Assembly (NCBI RefSeq): GCF_027409185.1
Contig: NC_084474.1
Span: 93,003,005-93,067,004, forward strand
Reading direction: 5' to 3'
Length of the DNA stretch: 64,000 nt
From: Cynocephalus volans
Lineage: Eukaryota > Chordata > Mammalia > Dermoptera > Cynocephalidae
The translations under genes and the position numbers were made by a program. The notes beneath the pieces are model-generated. The model searched no databases, was not told where the DNA came from, and was given only the letters and a program-made list of their open reading frames with translations. Every line of letters starts with the position of its first letter. Within the stretch, counting starts at the first letter, position 1. Positions 21,973 through 34,759 of the stretch are shown here, piece by piece.

Positions 21973-22069
21973 TTTTTTTTTTTTGGCAGCTGTCCAGTAC
22001 AGGGATCGACCCCTGGACCTCAGTGTTATAAGCACCATGCTCTCACCCACTGAGCTAACCAGCCAGCCC
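21973..22069 (-). repeat. tRNA-Ile-derived SINE monomer with TSD
   Basis: A T-run, GGCAGCTGTCCAGTACAGGG, then AACCAGCCAGCCC. The flanks CACTGTAGGTAC (left) and CACTGTATGTAC (right) are an almost exact duplication. Confidence 0.88.
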
Positions 22070-22229
22070 TCACTGTATGTACATTTACTTCAAGTTTTAG
22101 AAAAACTTTTCCGAGACTGATGATATCTAATATTTTTTAATTTGGAGGCATGGAGTTTAACCCAATATATTCAGAAAGGTTTGGGGGACATAAAAAGATT
22201 GTTAATTGATTTACATCTTTGCCAATAAG

Positions 22230-22409
22230 TTTTTTTTTTTTTTTTTTTTTTTAACAAAGATGACAGGTAAGGGGATCTTAACCCTTGACTTGGTGTTGTC
22301 AGCACCACAATCACCCAGTGAGCTAACTGGCCATCCCTATATGGGATCCGAACCCATGGCCTTGGTGTTATCAGCACCACACTCTCCTGAGTGAGCCATG
22401 GGCTGGCCC
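22230..22409 (-). repeat. Dimeric tRNA-derived SINE
   Basis: A T-run of about 22, then GATGACAGGTAAGGGGATCT. Two tRNA-like units follow, with GGGATCCGAACCCATGGCCT in the second, ending GGGCTGGCCC. Same dimer as at 9.57 kb. Confidence 0.88.
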
Positions 22410-24300
22410 AAGATTTTTTTTTTTTAATAAAATAGTTTTATTACTTCTTTAAATACATTTTTGCTAAACTTTTAAAACTGTAGGTTTAGCTTATTCAATT
22501 TATGGAAAAATATGGTATATGATCTGATTTGCAGAGCCTTGTCAAAGCAGTCAGACACACAGACTTACTTTCTGTCAGAAGGTAACTTCATTTTTCAATC
22601 TCAGTAAATGTGCTAATACACATTTCCAGGATTATTATAGAATCAGCTCAGAAAAAAGTTAAGAAATGTATTTTGTTAGAGAGATTACTAAAAGCAATCA
22701 ATTCAAGATTAAAACAAAGATACAATATAATTAATGTATCTATTTTGTCATATGTTTCAAGAGCAAAAAATAATTCAATAAGCTCTTTAACATAATTTAT
22801 AATACAATGTAACGTGTACCTAGGGTAATAAGTATTTTGTGAAGCACAGAGTATGATAGAAGACGTAGAGTAAATGTGTGTGAATTTGTAAACTGATATG
22901 TGTTTTGGCTTTGGAGGTGTTTAAATGAGTATCAAGTATAAAAATCACAAATAACTTGGTTTAGTTTATCAAAAATCATGATCAGATTTTCTCGTGAACT
23001 TAAAGAAAGAGAAAGATATACACTGCTTTAAAAAACTCACTTGGCAGCTCACCTGTCAGATACTAAGCATTTGATAAGATGAAATAAGATGAAGATTGGC
23101 CAAAAGTAGAGCATTTCTTAAAATGATTTAATAAAATCAGTTTTAACTACTTCATTAATTAAGGCTCACACAATATAAAAGAGATTGGGCAAAAGCTTTA
23201 TCTTGCTTTTATCCAATGGATTTTGAAAAATGGACAGTCCCTGAACACAGTCCAGTTGCACTGCACAGAGTCACTGTTGTTAACATCACAGGTTCAGCTC
23301 TTTGAAGGTGCTTCTTTTTTTTTTTTCTGAAGGGTCGTTCTTTTTCCACCTAATGACATACCAACCAGGATAAATCTTGAGCTTAGCAAAAATTAAAATT
23401 AAGTAATAAAAAGAATTGCTAAATACATTTTTAAAAAGCTGTTTTGAGCACTTAATACTTATCACTATCTCTGGTTTGCTCTCATGAGACTCCCTCCAGG
23501 CCGCTCTTTTCTTTGACATTTGTTGGGCCAGGGATGGAAGGAGCAGAGTCAAGGCCACTCCTCCCAGCCCCACTCCATCACCTCCTAAATCAGGGCATGT
23601 CGAAGAGCCGGCGTGTCCAGAGCCTGAACCCTGAGCGTTTGTGGGCCTGGCCTGGCCATGAATGTTTTCCTGACCTCACCTGCAGGCACCTGGCTGGGGT
23701 TTGGGCAGGTGAGGGTGGCCCTCCCCTCCACTCCGGGACAGGCGTGTACAGAGCCGCAGCCTCTGGGAAATGGTTCTTCAGACCTCGCCCGGCTCCTTGG
23801 CGAGTTTTGGGGTACCCCAGGGGAAGCCCTGTCCAGCTCGGAGGCCACTGCTCTCTACAGCTCTGTGATACGGACCACAGCCATGACCTTGAGATGCTGG
23901 GTGCGGTTCCCCAGTGAGGACACGTGGAAGCCACACGAGTGATGCAGGTTTTAACTCCAGTTCTGCGTCACTGCTGAAAGGGAGCGCGAATGATGTCTCC
24001 ATCCCAGATACAAAAAGGACTCTTCACTCTGCTCAATAGTTCCCCGAATGTTAGGACGACGGGCCACATCTTGAAATTTAACTGGTAAGTTTCGGTCTAC
24101 AGATTTATCCAGAGGACAGGAAGTAGATGGGACAGCCAAGCCAAGAGGTTCCAAGATGGTTCTGGGGGTGACAAGGGAGATGCTCAGGACTAGCAGATGA
24201 GCTCAGTCCCCAACGCATTATTAGGGGAGGATGAGGATGTCTAGCATCAACCCCCTACATTCGTCTTCCCTATTCTCTTGCTTTTTTTTCTATTTTCTAT

Positions 24301-24389
24301 TTTTGGCGGCTGTCCAGTATGGGGATCTGAACCCTTGACCTCGGTGTCACACCACCATGCTCTAACTAACTGAGCTCACTGGCCAGCCT
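24301..24389 (-). repeat. tRNA-Ile-derived SINE monomer
   Basis: Reads TTTTGGCGGCTGTCCAGTAT, GAACCCTTGACCTCGGTGTC, ending GAGCTCACTGGCCAGCC. The tail lies left of 24301 in a T/C-rich run. Confidence 0.82.
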
Positions 24390-24394
24390 CCCTG

Positions 24395-24545
24395 ATTTAA
24401 AAAGCTGTGGTGAAATACACATAACATGAAATGCACCATTTTTAAAGTCTACAATTCAGTGGCATTCAGTCCGCTCCCCATCCTGTGCAACCACTGCCTC
24501 TAGCTGTGTTTTTCATCACCCCAACCAAAAACCTTAAGTCCCATT
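24395..24545 (-). repeat. Old L1 3'-region fragment
   Basis: Minus-sense L1 phrases: 'GTGGTGAAATACACATAACA', 'AAAGTCTACAATTCAGTGGC' and 'CTGTGCAACCACTGCCTC'. It is a partial paralogue of the piece at 25.56-26.13 kb. Confidence 0.6.
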
Positions 24546-25559
24546 CAGGCCCGGCCCGGAGGCCAGCTGCCCGGACCAGTGCTTCTGTGCAAGGCTGGCG
24601 CTCCCCCTCCAGGGAAGGGGCTCCGCGGACGGCAGCTCTCAAACCCCTTTGTGCCTCACTCACCTTAGGACAATAGTTTTAGTTAAAACATAATCCAGTC
24701 GCGTCTTCCTGAAGTTAGACCCCAGAAGCTGTGGTGGTGCCCTGCATGTTCCTGCTGCTGCAAAGGTGTCTGTGCCATCTCCACACAGGGCAGATCCCCC
24801 CGTCTGCCTGATTTCATCCTGAGGGCACAATTTCTACTGGTCTCATCTACAACCAGTACTGGCTCATTTTCTAGAATCAGAGCAGCCAGTTATGGGGGCC
24901 AAAACCCATGTAAACCAGTGACAGGGGTTGTGATTTGCCACCTTCTTCAAGAGCTCAGTGAGCAGGAAGGATGAGCGACGTGTCGCAGGGATTCAGAGGT
25001 GCTGACAGCAGGGTCCTTCCACAGTTTCTGGACACTGCACAGACCACCTTCTTGTCGAAAGGGGAAACACAGCCGGGCACGGGCAGCTCTTGGCCTTGTC
25101 TGTCCAGGGCCAGCCCCAGCACTGCCACTGCCCTGTGACCGCAGGCACGTCTCCTGGACAGAACCCTCACCTGGATGCCTCGAGCCCATGCATCACCTCC
25201 AGTTTACCCCAAATGGCAAGATGAGGACCTCGGACCTCTGCTGACAATGGGCGCCACACATGGCATAGTGGAGCAGGGTGGCTCGTGCTGCGGTGACCCG
25301 CTCGCAGGGCATCGGGCCTGCACTGGACCATGGCTGGGAGGTGACTGAGAAGAGCCTCCCTGGAGGCCGACTGGTGAGGACGGAATGTGGACTTGGAATG
25401 AGAATAATGAAAACCGACAGGGAAAGACGGGGCTCATGCCGGAAAGGAGCGGGCTACAAAACAGCATGCGGGAATACTCCAGGATTGGGGTTAAAAAAGA
25501 AAAAGTACATACAGATGCTCAGAAAAAGGTCCCTAAGAAACTGGAAAAGTAACGTTTTA

Positions 25560-26130
25560 ATTTTAATTAGACATCTTAAATTTCTTTTTCATTGTGGTAA
25601 AACATACAGAGAACTTACCATTTTAACCTTTTTTTCCTCGGTGCCGGCCAGCACAGGGATTGAACACTGAACCGTGCTGTTGTCACAGCGTGTTCTAACC
25701 AACTGAGCCAACCAGCCAGCCCCCGTGTTAACCATTTTAAAGTGTACAATTCAGTGGCATTTAGCACATTCATAATGTACAACCACCACCATTATCTAGT
25801 TCCACAACTTTTTCTTCAGCCCAAATGGAAAGCTGTACCATTAAAGTCCCTCCCCACCTGCTCCCGGACCCTGGCAACCACTGATCTACCTTTGTCTCTA
25901 TAGATTTGCCTATTCTGGACATTTCCCACGTATGGAATCAGACAGCAGGTGGCCGTTTGTGTCTGGCTGCGTCTTTCACGTAGGGTAAGGCTTTTAAGTC
26001 TTGTCCATGTTGTAGCGTGCAGCAGAGCTGCACCCCTCTTATGGCTGGGTAATACTCCAGTGAACGGATATGCCACATTTTGTTTATCCGTTAGCTGAAT
26101 TTGTTTATTGTCTTTAACAGTTTTTTGGGG
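25560..26130 (-). repeat. Old L1 3' region, split by a SINE
   Basis: Phrases 'CATTGTGGTAAAACATACAG', 'AAGTGTACAATTCAGTGGCA', 'ACCCTGGCAACCACTGATCT' and 'ACATTTTGTTTATCCGTTA' read as minus-sense L1. A SINE at 25.63-25.72 kb separates the first 60 bp from the rest, duplicating 'TTAACCATTTTAA'-like target sequence. Confidence 0.75.
25629..25722 (-). repeat. tRNA-Ile-derived SINE monomer
   Basis: TTTTTTTCCTCGGTGCCGGC, then ACCAACTGAGCCAACCAGCC. Inserted in an old L1, with 'ACCATTTTAA' on both sides. Confidence 0.8.
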
Positions 26131-27129
26131 GGGGTCCTGTAGGACTTTCTCCATGAAAGACCACGTCATCTGTGGATAGAGAGGCCTGACTTCTCCCTTC
26201 CTCGGTGGGCACCTTTGCCCCGCTGTCTTGCCCAACTGCTGCCCTCAGTGCAGTGTGGAGCGGGGCTGGTCAGAGCAGCCTGACCTCATTCCTGGTCTTG
26301 GGGCAAAAGCTTTCAGTCTTTCACTTAAACACTTTCGGACCTGTCTGTATTTTCTAATTTTCTTCAATGTAATAATTTTTTCTTGTGTAATAATAAAAGG
26401 TCATTTCTTTAGGTCAATGCCTACAAATGTCTAAGCCAATCTAAAGAACATTTTCCCCAGGGGGTAAAATAAGCAGAATAATTAGCGTTTTTGTTGTCAA
26501 ATGCAATAGGGTAACGTACTAAAGTTGGGCGTGATTCAAAAGGTTTAAACAAGTAGTACACGCCTCATCCGTAGTGCACAAACCCAGTCGGACCCAGCAC
26601 AGAGCCTGAAGGCCAGGGCGGCCTGGGGCCAGGTCCCAGTTTCAGGGTCACTGAAAAACTTAAACTCCCCAAACCCCCATTTACGAATAAGGAGACTAAG
26701 CCCTCCTACCTTGGAGGGTCGTGGCAAGAACTGAGGATAGTGGCTGTCCATGTGAACTCAGTACTAGCTGTTTTCATTGAGGGGAGCAGGAGGAACAACT
26801 GAGGGACAAAGGATGTGCCACTTCAGGAGGTTAGAGCTCTGTGGCCTCTTCCCTGTGGGGTGGGTCCGGGCTGAAAAGATAAGAGAGCATCAGCAAAGGG
26901 TTAGACTTGAGGGACAACAGCCCCACAGGGTGGGGTTGTGCATGTCACCCACCATTCCACTTGGACAGCGAGCTCTGCTTTCACTGGATTGTGTTGATGG
27001 GAAGTGTAACCAAACACGGCAGTTCTGATATGGGCAGGACCAGAAAATTTCAACGTCATCTGTGGGGTCCATGTCTATACCCCTGGGAAGGCTTCGGGAG
27101 AAGCACTCAGCCCAGGGGCTAAGTCACCA

Positions 27130-27320
27130 TCCTGAGAGTTGGGAAGACCCAGCTCCAACGCAGGTCTGGCACTTACTTAAGACCGTGTGGCTGGCAAGTT
27201 ACTCTGCTACTCAGTTTCCTCACCTGTGAAATGGGGATAAGACTTGTACCTCTCGGGTGGTCATGGGAGTTAAACAAGACGCTACGCGGACAGTGCACTG
27301 TGACCTGTGGTGCACTGGGA
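27130..27320 (+). repeat. MIR SINE
   Basis: Near-complete MIR layout in plus sense: 'GGTCTGGCACTTACTTAAGA', 'GGCAAGTTACTCTGCTACTC', 'AGTTTCCTCACCTGTGAAAT' and 'GGGGATAAGACTTGTACCTC'. Confidence 0.75.
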
Positions 27321-28302
27321 CACACCAGGCGCTGGTGCCCCGTGTCTGCCCGGCCGCCTCACAGCTCCTCTTCAGCCTCTTCTCCCCCCACCTCTGCCAG
27401 GTGACACCTCCCTCCAGGCCTTGGGCGGTACCTACTGCCACCCATTTTGGCATCTGGGACTTTGGCCTTTATCTGATGGATCCCCACTAACAGGCTAGAA
27501 TGGTCTCTACCCTCCAACTCCCACACTTTGGGCCTCCCCAAGTCTTGTCCGAGATTCCCTTTTTTCCAGGACCTCACCTAATGTTCACTCCAACATCCAT
27601 ATCTAATGGCATGTAGTACTGAATTCCTGGTATATATAAAACTGTCATGCTGGATCCCTGGCACACAGTCAGCTGTAGTGTGCAATCCCTTGTCACAGGA
27701 AGCAGTGAAAGCTATAGTTAAGGATACTCCTTCCTAAAGAAGATCCCTTACAACTCAAAGCAGTGTTTGCACGAACATGTAAGATCTATAACCCCAGCCA
27801 ACAGACCTACGCCACTGTGTGAACTACTGCATTCCCAGTGCAGCTTACTCAGTGGTGCAGAAGTGTGGCTGGCAAGCCTCCAGAGGAAACTAGGAAACTG
27901 GCAACTGAGCTTGTGATGCCTTCAGATCCTGTCGAGTGTCTCTTTTGATTGGTTTCCAGTGACAGCTAAGAGCTTACATGAAGTTATGGGGTCTTGATTT
28001 CAGAAAGAATATAAATATGAACACAAGCCAAAACTCTACTTACTAAAGTGTTAAAAGTGCTGGCTTTCAAGAACATTCTCCAGTCTGGGAGAAAAGAAGC
28101 TTCCAGTTCCCTGACAGAGCTAAGTTGTAAATTACCTCGTGACCTGGGTTGGCAAGAAAAGGGGTTCCAAAAATCAGTTGCTGTATTCAATCTTCTAATG
28201 AATTCTCCTTAGAGAAGGTGATTTCCAATTGCTTAAGAGAAAAAAGGAGAGGAAAAAAAGGAAAGAAAAAAGCAGTGAAATGTTAAAATCCTTTGGTTTA
28301 TT

Positions 28303-29011
28303 TATTTTTTAAAGTGTTTTTGTATTTTATTTACACACAATTTTTCTGATTTATCATTTTTTTTTCTTAATTTTATTTTGTTGATATACAATGTGGTTGA
28401 TTATTGTGGCCCATCACCAAAACCTCCCTCCCTCCTCCCTATCCCCCCTCCCACCCAACAATGTCCTTTCTGTTTGCTTGTTGTGTCAACTTCAAGAAAT
28501 TGTAGTTGTTATGTCTTCTTCCCCCCCTCCCCCGGTTTTTGTGTGTGTGTGTGTGTGAACTTATTTATTATTAGCTCCCACCAATAAGTGAGAACATGCG
28601 GTATTTCTCTTTCTGTGCCTGACTTGTTTCACTTAATATAATTCTCTCAAGGTCCATCTATGTTGTTGCAAATGGCAGTATTTCATTCGTTTTTATAGCT
28701 GAGTAGTATTCCATTGTGTAGATGTACCACATTTTCCGTATCCACTCATCTGATGATGGACATTTGGGCTTGTTCCAACTCTTGGCTATTGTAAAGAGTG
28801 CTGCAATGAACATTGGGGAACAGGTATACCTTCGATTTGATGATTTCCATTCCTCTGGGTATATTCCCAGCGGTGGGATAGCTGGGTCATACGGCAGATC
28901 TATCTGCAATTGTTTGAGGAACCTCCATACCATTTTCCATAGAGGTTGCACCATTTTGCAGTCCCACCAACAATGCATGAGAGTTCCTTTTTCTCCGCAA
29001 CCTTGCCAGCA
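28303..29011 (-). repeat. 5'-truncated L1 with target-site duplication
   Basis: Minus-sense L1 3' end. It has a 3'UTR with C-rich (CCCTCCC)n and (TG)n tracts, then ORF2 end phrases such as 'GGTATATTCCCAGCGGTGGG' region and 'CCATTGTGTAGATGTACCAC'. The translated minus frame retains an L1-like WWDCK motif region at 28978-28658 (106 codons without a stop), including 'MEYYSAIKTNEI', typical of L1 ORF2 C-termini. Flanks TAAAATCCTTTGGTTTA and TAAAATCCTTAGGTTTA are a duplicated target with one mismatch. It is younger than the other L1 pieces here. Confidence 0.85.
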
Positions 29012-29769
29012 TAAAATCCTTAGGTTTAAATAGTATACTCTAGTAAGTATTAAATAAAATACACATATAAATGTTATAATTATGTTATTAGTAAAAATTA
29101 GTGCAGAAAAAAATGTATTTATATTTTCTAATGCAAACCCTTCCTCTTTCTAAAAGTTTTAGATAAGAAAAATGGGAAAATGTAACAGTATCTTCACCTG
29201 TAACCTTAGCTCAATGGCCTGGAAGTTCCTGCTCATGAGTTATAAAAAAGAATAATAAACCGGTAGTGTCCTCAAAAGATGTTAAAGAATCTCTCTGCAC
29301 TAAGACAGTTGATTCAGATTTAACAAGTCTTAATAAGGGAAAATAAATACATAAGAATGATACAAAAAAATCCCAAGTCCACTGACATTCTAATCATGGA
29401 CAAATTCCATTGTTTTGTGAGTTGCTTACAAGTTAACTATTTGCTTTCTCTCTCTTTTTATCAGTGTGAAAATATACTGCCAACCTACTCTTATGAATTT
29501 ATTTTGTTAAAAATCAAATATAAATGAATAAGTAGTAAAAGAAAAAAGTTAATTAAGTGGAACTTCCTAATTTCTTTATTCTTATCTCTAGTAGAGGTGG
29601 GTTATCATACCTACACTAAATATTTAAGACTCTGTATGTCCATGTATGTACAGAACTAATCTGAATTACAGACACTAACATCTTCCTTTAGATAGGTGGG
29701 TCTTGTAGACACAGGAAGTAATGCAAATTATGTCATGCAGAGTTCCTTCCTGCCCTGGCTAAGGTTTTA

Positions 29770-29876
29770 TTTTTTGCTTATTTATTTTTTTGACGGCTGG
29801 CCTGTATGGGGACTCGATCCCTTGACCTTGGTGTTATCAGCACATTCTCTCCCAAGTGAGCTAACCAGCCAGCCCT
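29770..29876 (-). repeat. tRNA-Ile-derived SINE with 15-bp TSD
   Basis: TGACGGCTGGCCTGTATGGG, GACCTTGGTGTTATCAGCAC, ending AACCAGCCAGCCC. A perfect duplication CTGGCTAAGGTTTTA lies at 29755-29769 and 29877-29891. A second SINE in the opposite orientation begins about 25 bp to the right. Confidence 0.92.
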
Positions 29877-29897
29877 CTGGCTAAGGTTTTAAAATGT

Positions 29898-30003
29898 GGG
29901 TGGCTGGTTAGCTCACTTGGTTAGAGCGTGGTGCTAACACCAAGGTCAAAGTTTAGGATCCCTGCACTGGCCAGCCACCAAAAAAATAAAATAAAATAAA
30001 TAA
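29898..30003 (+). repeat. tRNA-Ile-derived SINE, most tRNA-like copy
   Basis: Reads GGCTGGTTAGCTCACTTGG, TTAGAGCGTGGTGCTAACAC and CCAAGGTCAAAGTTTAGGAT, followed by an (AAAAT)n-type tail. The 5' half is very close to a tRNA-Ile gene (GGCCGGTTAGCTCAGTTGG by memory) and shows the family's origin. The T-loop has decayed, so it is not a functional tRNA. Confidence 0.88.
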
Positions 30004-32559
30004 AACATCATGTGTATCAGCAATTTGTAATACCAACAGTGACTGCATTATTCTTTCTTCTCAACCTACAATATAATTTCTAAAATTCCTAATTGAATTG
30101 AGTCTTGGGCTGATACTAAGTTGAAGAAATCACTGAAAAATCTTTGCCTGAAGAATTTTTAAAGAAATTAAAATTTATAAAGACAACATATGTGTTTGCC
30201 ACACAATCCCATGCATGGTTTTTCTTATCTTCTCTTCAAATAAATTTCTTCTTCAAGACACTGAAGTTAATATAGTAAAATCAATGAGTTGTAATCGGTG
30301 TTTTATACTTGGTAAAGTTACATTTAAAAACCAGAGCTTTAGATAGTACTGCCATGTAGGCATTGTCTGGTGTAACTACACGTATGTGTGTATAGTTACA
30401 CAAACACTTGTTGGGACATATGGAGACCAATGTCCAACAGGAGCCTGTGCGTCGTGGAGAATAGGGGACAGGGAAGCCACGCAGGTCTGAGAGGCCACAG
30501 TGAGGTCTGCCACGCCAGGGCATATACTGTCCAGAAATCAGGATTTTCCCTCATCAGGGTGACATGTGCTCCCGTGTCTCAAAAGTCAGTGAAGTTTTGT
30601 GCTAATCTCACGTGAGTCTTTTGTGCTGGGTTGCACGTGGTACCTGAAAGCCAACAGTAACAGCAATGGCTCCTTGCTTCAAGAGGAGCCACACCCCTGG
30701 CTCCTTTCTCTGTGGCTGCTGAAATCGTGGTAACCCGTGTGTACTCGGGTGGACGGGGCCACCAAGGCAGAGGCTGTGTCTTCATCTCAGCCACCTTTGC
30801 TTTGACCTTGACCACCTGGCCTGGCGGCTCCTCCAAAAGCTACCCTTCTCCAAGAACAGACCCCAGAGGATCGTGAGAACTGCAGCATGTCACTCCCATG
30901 GTCAAGGGTGCACCTGACACCCAGGTAATTTATGGCACCTCTGAGAGGGCTTCGTGGTGACACCCAAGTCAACACATCGCCATGCTTCTGTGTGAGTGGA
31001 TGCCCACTGGGAGACAGGCAATCAATACCATGTTATAAAACTGCTGGTGAGAAAATCCTACTGAATGGCACATGTCATTCCCTCCTGCAGTCAACCTCCA
31101 CCAGGAAAACCTACAAGGGAAGGCAAGGCAAGACCAGAAGCCAGAACACTGGGTCCATTCAAACATTCACAAATGTCCTCTGCAGTTACTCAAACTCAAG
31201 GGGACAGATGTGTCCTTGTTGCAGTAAGGATGGATAGGGCATTCCCTTGTGGCAAAACCACTGCTTTAGTAGCAGTAAATAAATGAGTCTAGTGAGACCC
31301 CAACATGGGGGCTCCCATTAGTCTTCTCCAGGACACACGAGCTCATAAACACAAGCTCTTCAGAGGGTCTCCCTGAATTGACAATGAAGAAACATCAGGC
31401 AAACCAAAACAGGGTCATTTTACAAAACCAGCCTGTGTTCTTTAAAAACGCAATGTCGTAATAGACAAAGGAAGCCCAAGAAACTGTGTCAGATTAGAGG
31501 GGACCACAGAGCAGGGGTGTGGTGGCAAATGTGCAACAGGTCTTGGGGAAAAAAGCCTTGGGGTCTGCCCATTTCCACGGTGCGAACACTCTCACCCTGG
31601 CCAATTTCCAGCTGCCAACGAGCCATCATGGAGCGCAGAGCTGGGAAGAGGTGAGCAGCACACGCTGTTTCACATACTGCCCCGTAGAAACACAACCGCA
31701 TGCCCTCAAGAACACAGATAAACGTAAAATGTAGCAAATTATCAAAGCGCTGAGTTTTGTATATTCACTTCCTTTAAGTAGAATTCACTAAATTGTAAGT
31801 TTATATCCAGGCCACACCCTGCTTACTCTGCTTCCCTTTCCCGGGCTGGGCAGACCCTGCATCTTCACGAGCCCCGCCTCGAGCACAGCTGTCACCACTG
31901 TTTGTCCAGCAGCAGGCACTCACTTTGTGTCTCTGTGTCACTTGTTAGAAATCCTTGCAATAGTTCTAACTTTTCATTATTAGTATATCTGTATGGTGAC
32001 CTGTGATCAGTGATCTTTGATGACGACTGTACTGTTTGGGGACGCCACAAACCGTGCCCACGTGAGACGGTGAACTTAACTGATCCATGTGGTGTGTGTT
32101 CCGACTGCTCCACTGACAAGCCATTCCCTGTCTCTCTCCCTCTCCCCAGGCCTCCCTGTTTCCTGGGACACAACAGTTTTGAAATTAGGCCAATTAATTA
32201 ACCCTCAATGACCTCTAAGTGTTCACGGGAGGAAGGCCTGTTGAAAGCCGAGATGGGCCAAGAGTGGGGCTTCTTGTGCCAAACAGCCAAGTTGCGACTG
32301 CAGAGGGAAGGCTCTTGAAGGAAACAGAAGTGTGCTCCAGTGAGCCCACGAGTGCCTGGGACGCCAAGCAGCCTGGCTGCTGACGTGGGGAAAGCGTTAG
32401 TGGTCTGGATGGAAGATCAGACCCGCTGCCTAAGCCTACCCAGAGCAGGCCTCACTCTACTCAGCTCCAGGAAGGCCGAGAGAGGGGAAGGAGCTGCAGA
32501 AGACGAGCTGGAAGCCAGCAGGGGTTGGTTCGTGAGGCTGTGAAAAGCATCTGCCTCCA

Positions 32560-34038
32560 TGATGTAAAGTGCAAGGCGAAGCGGCACATGCTGGTGGAGA
32601 AGCTGCGGCAAGCTGTCCAGAACAGCCAAGATCACTGACGAAGGCGGCTGCAGTGCACGACATAGCCTTCTACTAGAAGATGCCTTCTAGGACTTTCATA
32701 GCTAGACAGGAGAAGCCAGCACCTGGCTTCGATGCTTCAAGGGACAGGCTGACTCTCTTGTTAGGGGCCAATGCTCACTTACCAATCTGAAAATCCTAGG
32801 ACCCTTAAGAATCACGCTATATAAATTCAATCAAAGGAATTCTACCTGTGTTCTAGAAATGGAACAAAGCCTGGATGGCTGTACATTTGTTTACAGCACA
32901 GTTTACTGAATCTTTTAAGCCCACCGTTGAGACCAACTGTTCAGAAAAAAAGACTCCTCTAAAACTATAACTGCTCATGGACAATGCACCTGTCACTCAG
33001 GAGCTCTGGTGGAGACGTTTCATGCTGCTGACACAACAGCCATTGTGCAGCCTAGGGATCAAGCAGTCACTTTGACTTTTGAGTCTTATTATTTAAGAAA
33101 TACATTTCATAAGGCTGTAGCTCCCATAGATTGTGATTCCCCTGAGGGAGCTGAGCAGAGTAAATTGAAAACCTTCTAGAAAGAATCCATCATTCTGGAT
33201 GTCACTGAGAACATTCGTGGTTTGTGGGAGGTCAAAATATCAACATTAACAGGACCTCGGAAGAAGCTGATTCCAACCCCATGCATGACTTTGAGGGGTT
33301 CAAGACTTCAGTGGAGGAGGTAACTGCAGATGTGGTGGAAACAGCAAGAGAACTAGAATCAGAAGTAGAGCTTGAAGATGTGACCGAAGAGCCGCAACCT
33401 CATGATAAAACTTGAGCAAACGAAGAATTAGTTCTGGATGAGCAAAGAAAGTGGTTTCTTGAGGTGAAAAATACTCCTGGTGAAGATGCTGTGAACATGG
33501 TTGACATGACAACAAAGGATCTGGAATGTTACATCAACTTAGCTGACAAAGCATCAGCAGCGTTCGAGAGGACTGATTACAGTTTTGAAAGAAGTTCTAC
33601 GTGCTGTGGGTAAAACGCCATCAGACAGCATTGCAAGCTACAGAGAAATCTTCTGTGAAAGGAAGAGTCGATCAATGTGGCAAACTTCACCGTTGTCTTA
33701 TTTTAAGAAATTGCGACAGCCACCCCAGCCTTCGGCAACTACCACCCTCGTCAGTCAGCACCATCAGCATCAGGGTGAGACCCTCCACCAGCAAAAAGAT
33801 GGTGACTTGCTGAAGGCTCGGATGATCGTTAGCCTCTTTTAGTAATAAGTATTTTTTAAATTAAGGTATGTGCATTGTTTTTAACATAATGCTACTGCAC
33901 ACTTAATAGTAGAGTGTATACATACATACCTTTTATATGCTCTGGGAACTAAAAGAACACGAATGACTCGCTTTATGGCAATATTCACTTTATTGTGGTG
34001 TGTGGAGCCAAACCAGCAAGGTCTCGGAGGTATGCCTG
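32560..34038 (+). pseudogene. Tigger1-type (pogo) DNA transposon, 5'-truncated
   Basis: A fossil of the pogo/Tigger family, whose transposase cuts and pastes DNA at TA sites. Broken plus-strand frames between about 32.6 and 33.84 kb translate into the C-terminal half of the transposase: a stretch with 'LTGPRKKLIPTPMHDFEGF', 'EEVTADVVETARELESEVE', 'SYREIFCERKSRSM' and 'SYFKKLRQPPQPSATTT'. The frame is interrupted by a stop at about 33415 and by frameshifts. The right end closes with a Tigger terminal inverted repeat (TCTCGGAGGTATGCCTG at about 34021-34037). The left terminal repeat and N-terminal DNA-binding region are missing. The element is inactive and of ancient placental age by family history. 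The left boundary is approximate. Confidence 0.85.
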
Positions 34039-34049
34039 TAATTTGCTTT

Positions 34050-34292
34050 TAATAATGGCTGTTTGACAAACAGCTGATAAAATTCCTGAAAATAGCGCTT
34101 CTAAAGAAATATGACAATTACATGCAATGTGTGATCTTGGATTGGATTTTGGATTTGGGGGAAATTGCTATAAAGGACATTATTAATAGACTATATATTA
34201 GATAATATTAAATTTTCTGAATGTGATACTTACACTGTTTATGCAAATGAATACCCCTGCTCTAAAGAGAGGTATATTGAAGTATTTAGAGG
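34050..34292 (+). repeat. Old interspersed repeat (unassigned L1-like)
   Basis: Shares 'CAATGTGTGATCTTGGATTG', 'GCTATAAAGGACATTATTA' and 'TATATTGAAGTATTTAGAGG' with a family also seen at 63.5 kb. Class not certain. Confidence 0.45.
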
Positions 34293-34726
34293 TTATATTA
34301 GTTTTCTAGGGCTGCTGTAACAAAGACCCACAAACTGGGTGGCTTAAAACAACAGAAATCTATTCTCTCCTAGTTCTGGAGGCCAGAACAATTGCATCAG
34401 CAAGGTGTCTGGAGATTCTGAGGGACAATCTATTTCATGCCTCTCTCTTGGCTTCTAGTGATGGCTGGTAATCCTTGCTGTCCCTTGCTTTGCAGATGTA
34501 TCACCCCAACTTCTGCCTCTCTTGTCACATGGTGTTTTTCCTCCATATGTCAGAACTTTCGTTTTCTTATAAGAACACCAGTCACTGGATTAGGGCCCAC
34601 TCTAATCCAGCATGATCTCATCTTAATGTGATGACATCTGCAAAGATTCTATATCCAAATAAGGTCACATACATAGGTTCTAGGTGGACATGAATTTCTG
34701 GGGGTCACTATTCAACCTAGTACAGG
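34293..34726 (-). mobile_element. ERVL-MaLR solo LTR (MLT1/MST-type)
   Basis: Minus-sense MaLR LTR: 'TTAGTTTTCTAGGGCTGCTG', 'GTGGCTTAAAACAACAGAAA', 'TTAGGGCCCACTCTAATCC' and 'AAATAAGGTCACATACATAG', ending near TACA at 34.73 kb. No internal region. Confidence 0.75.
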
Positions 34727-34759
34727 GGCAAAGGTCTGCATAAAGTCTGCAGTGTTCTT

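Noticed and set aside
28658-28978. 106-codon frame ending in 'MEYYSAIKTNEILPFATT'
   Set aside because: It is the L1 ORF2 C-terminus in a 5'-truncated element, not a host gene.
29898-29975. Functional tRNA-Ile gene
   Set aside because: The 5' half is tRNA-like, but the T-arm is degraded, there is an A-rich tail, and many related copies occur nearby. It is a SINE.
33224-33842. Possible TIGD-like host gene
   Set aside because: The peptide matches a Tigger transposase C-terminus but has stops and frameshifts, lacks the N-terminal half, and ends with the transposon's own terminal repeat. A fossil, not a domesticated gene.
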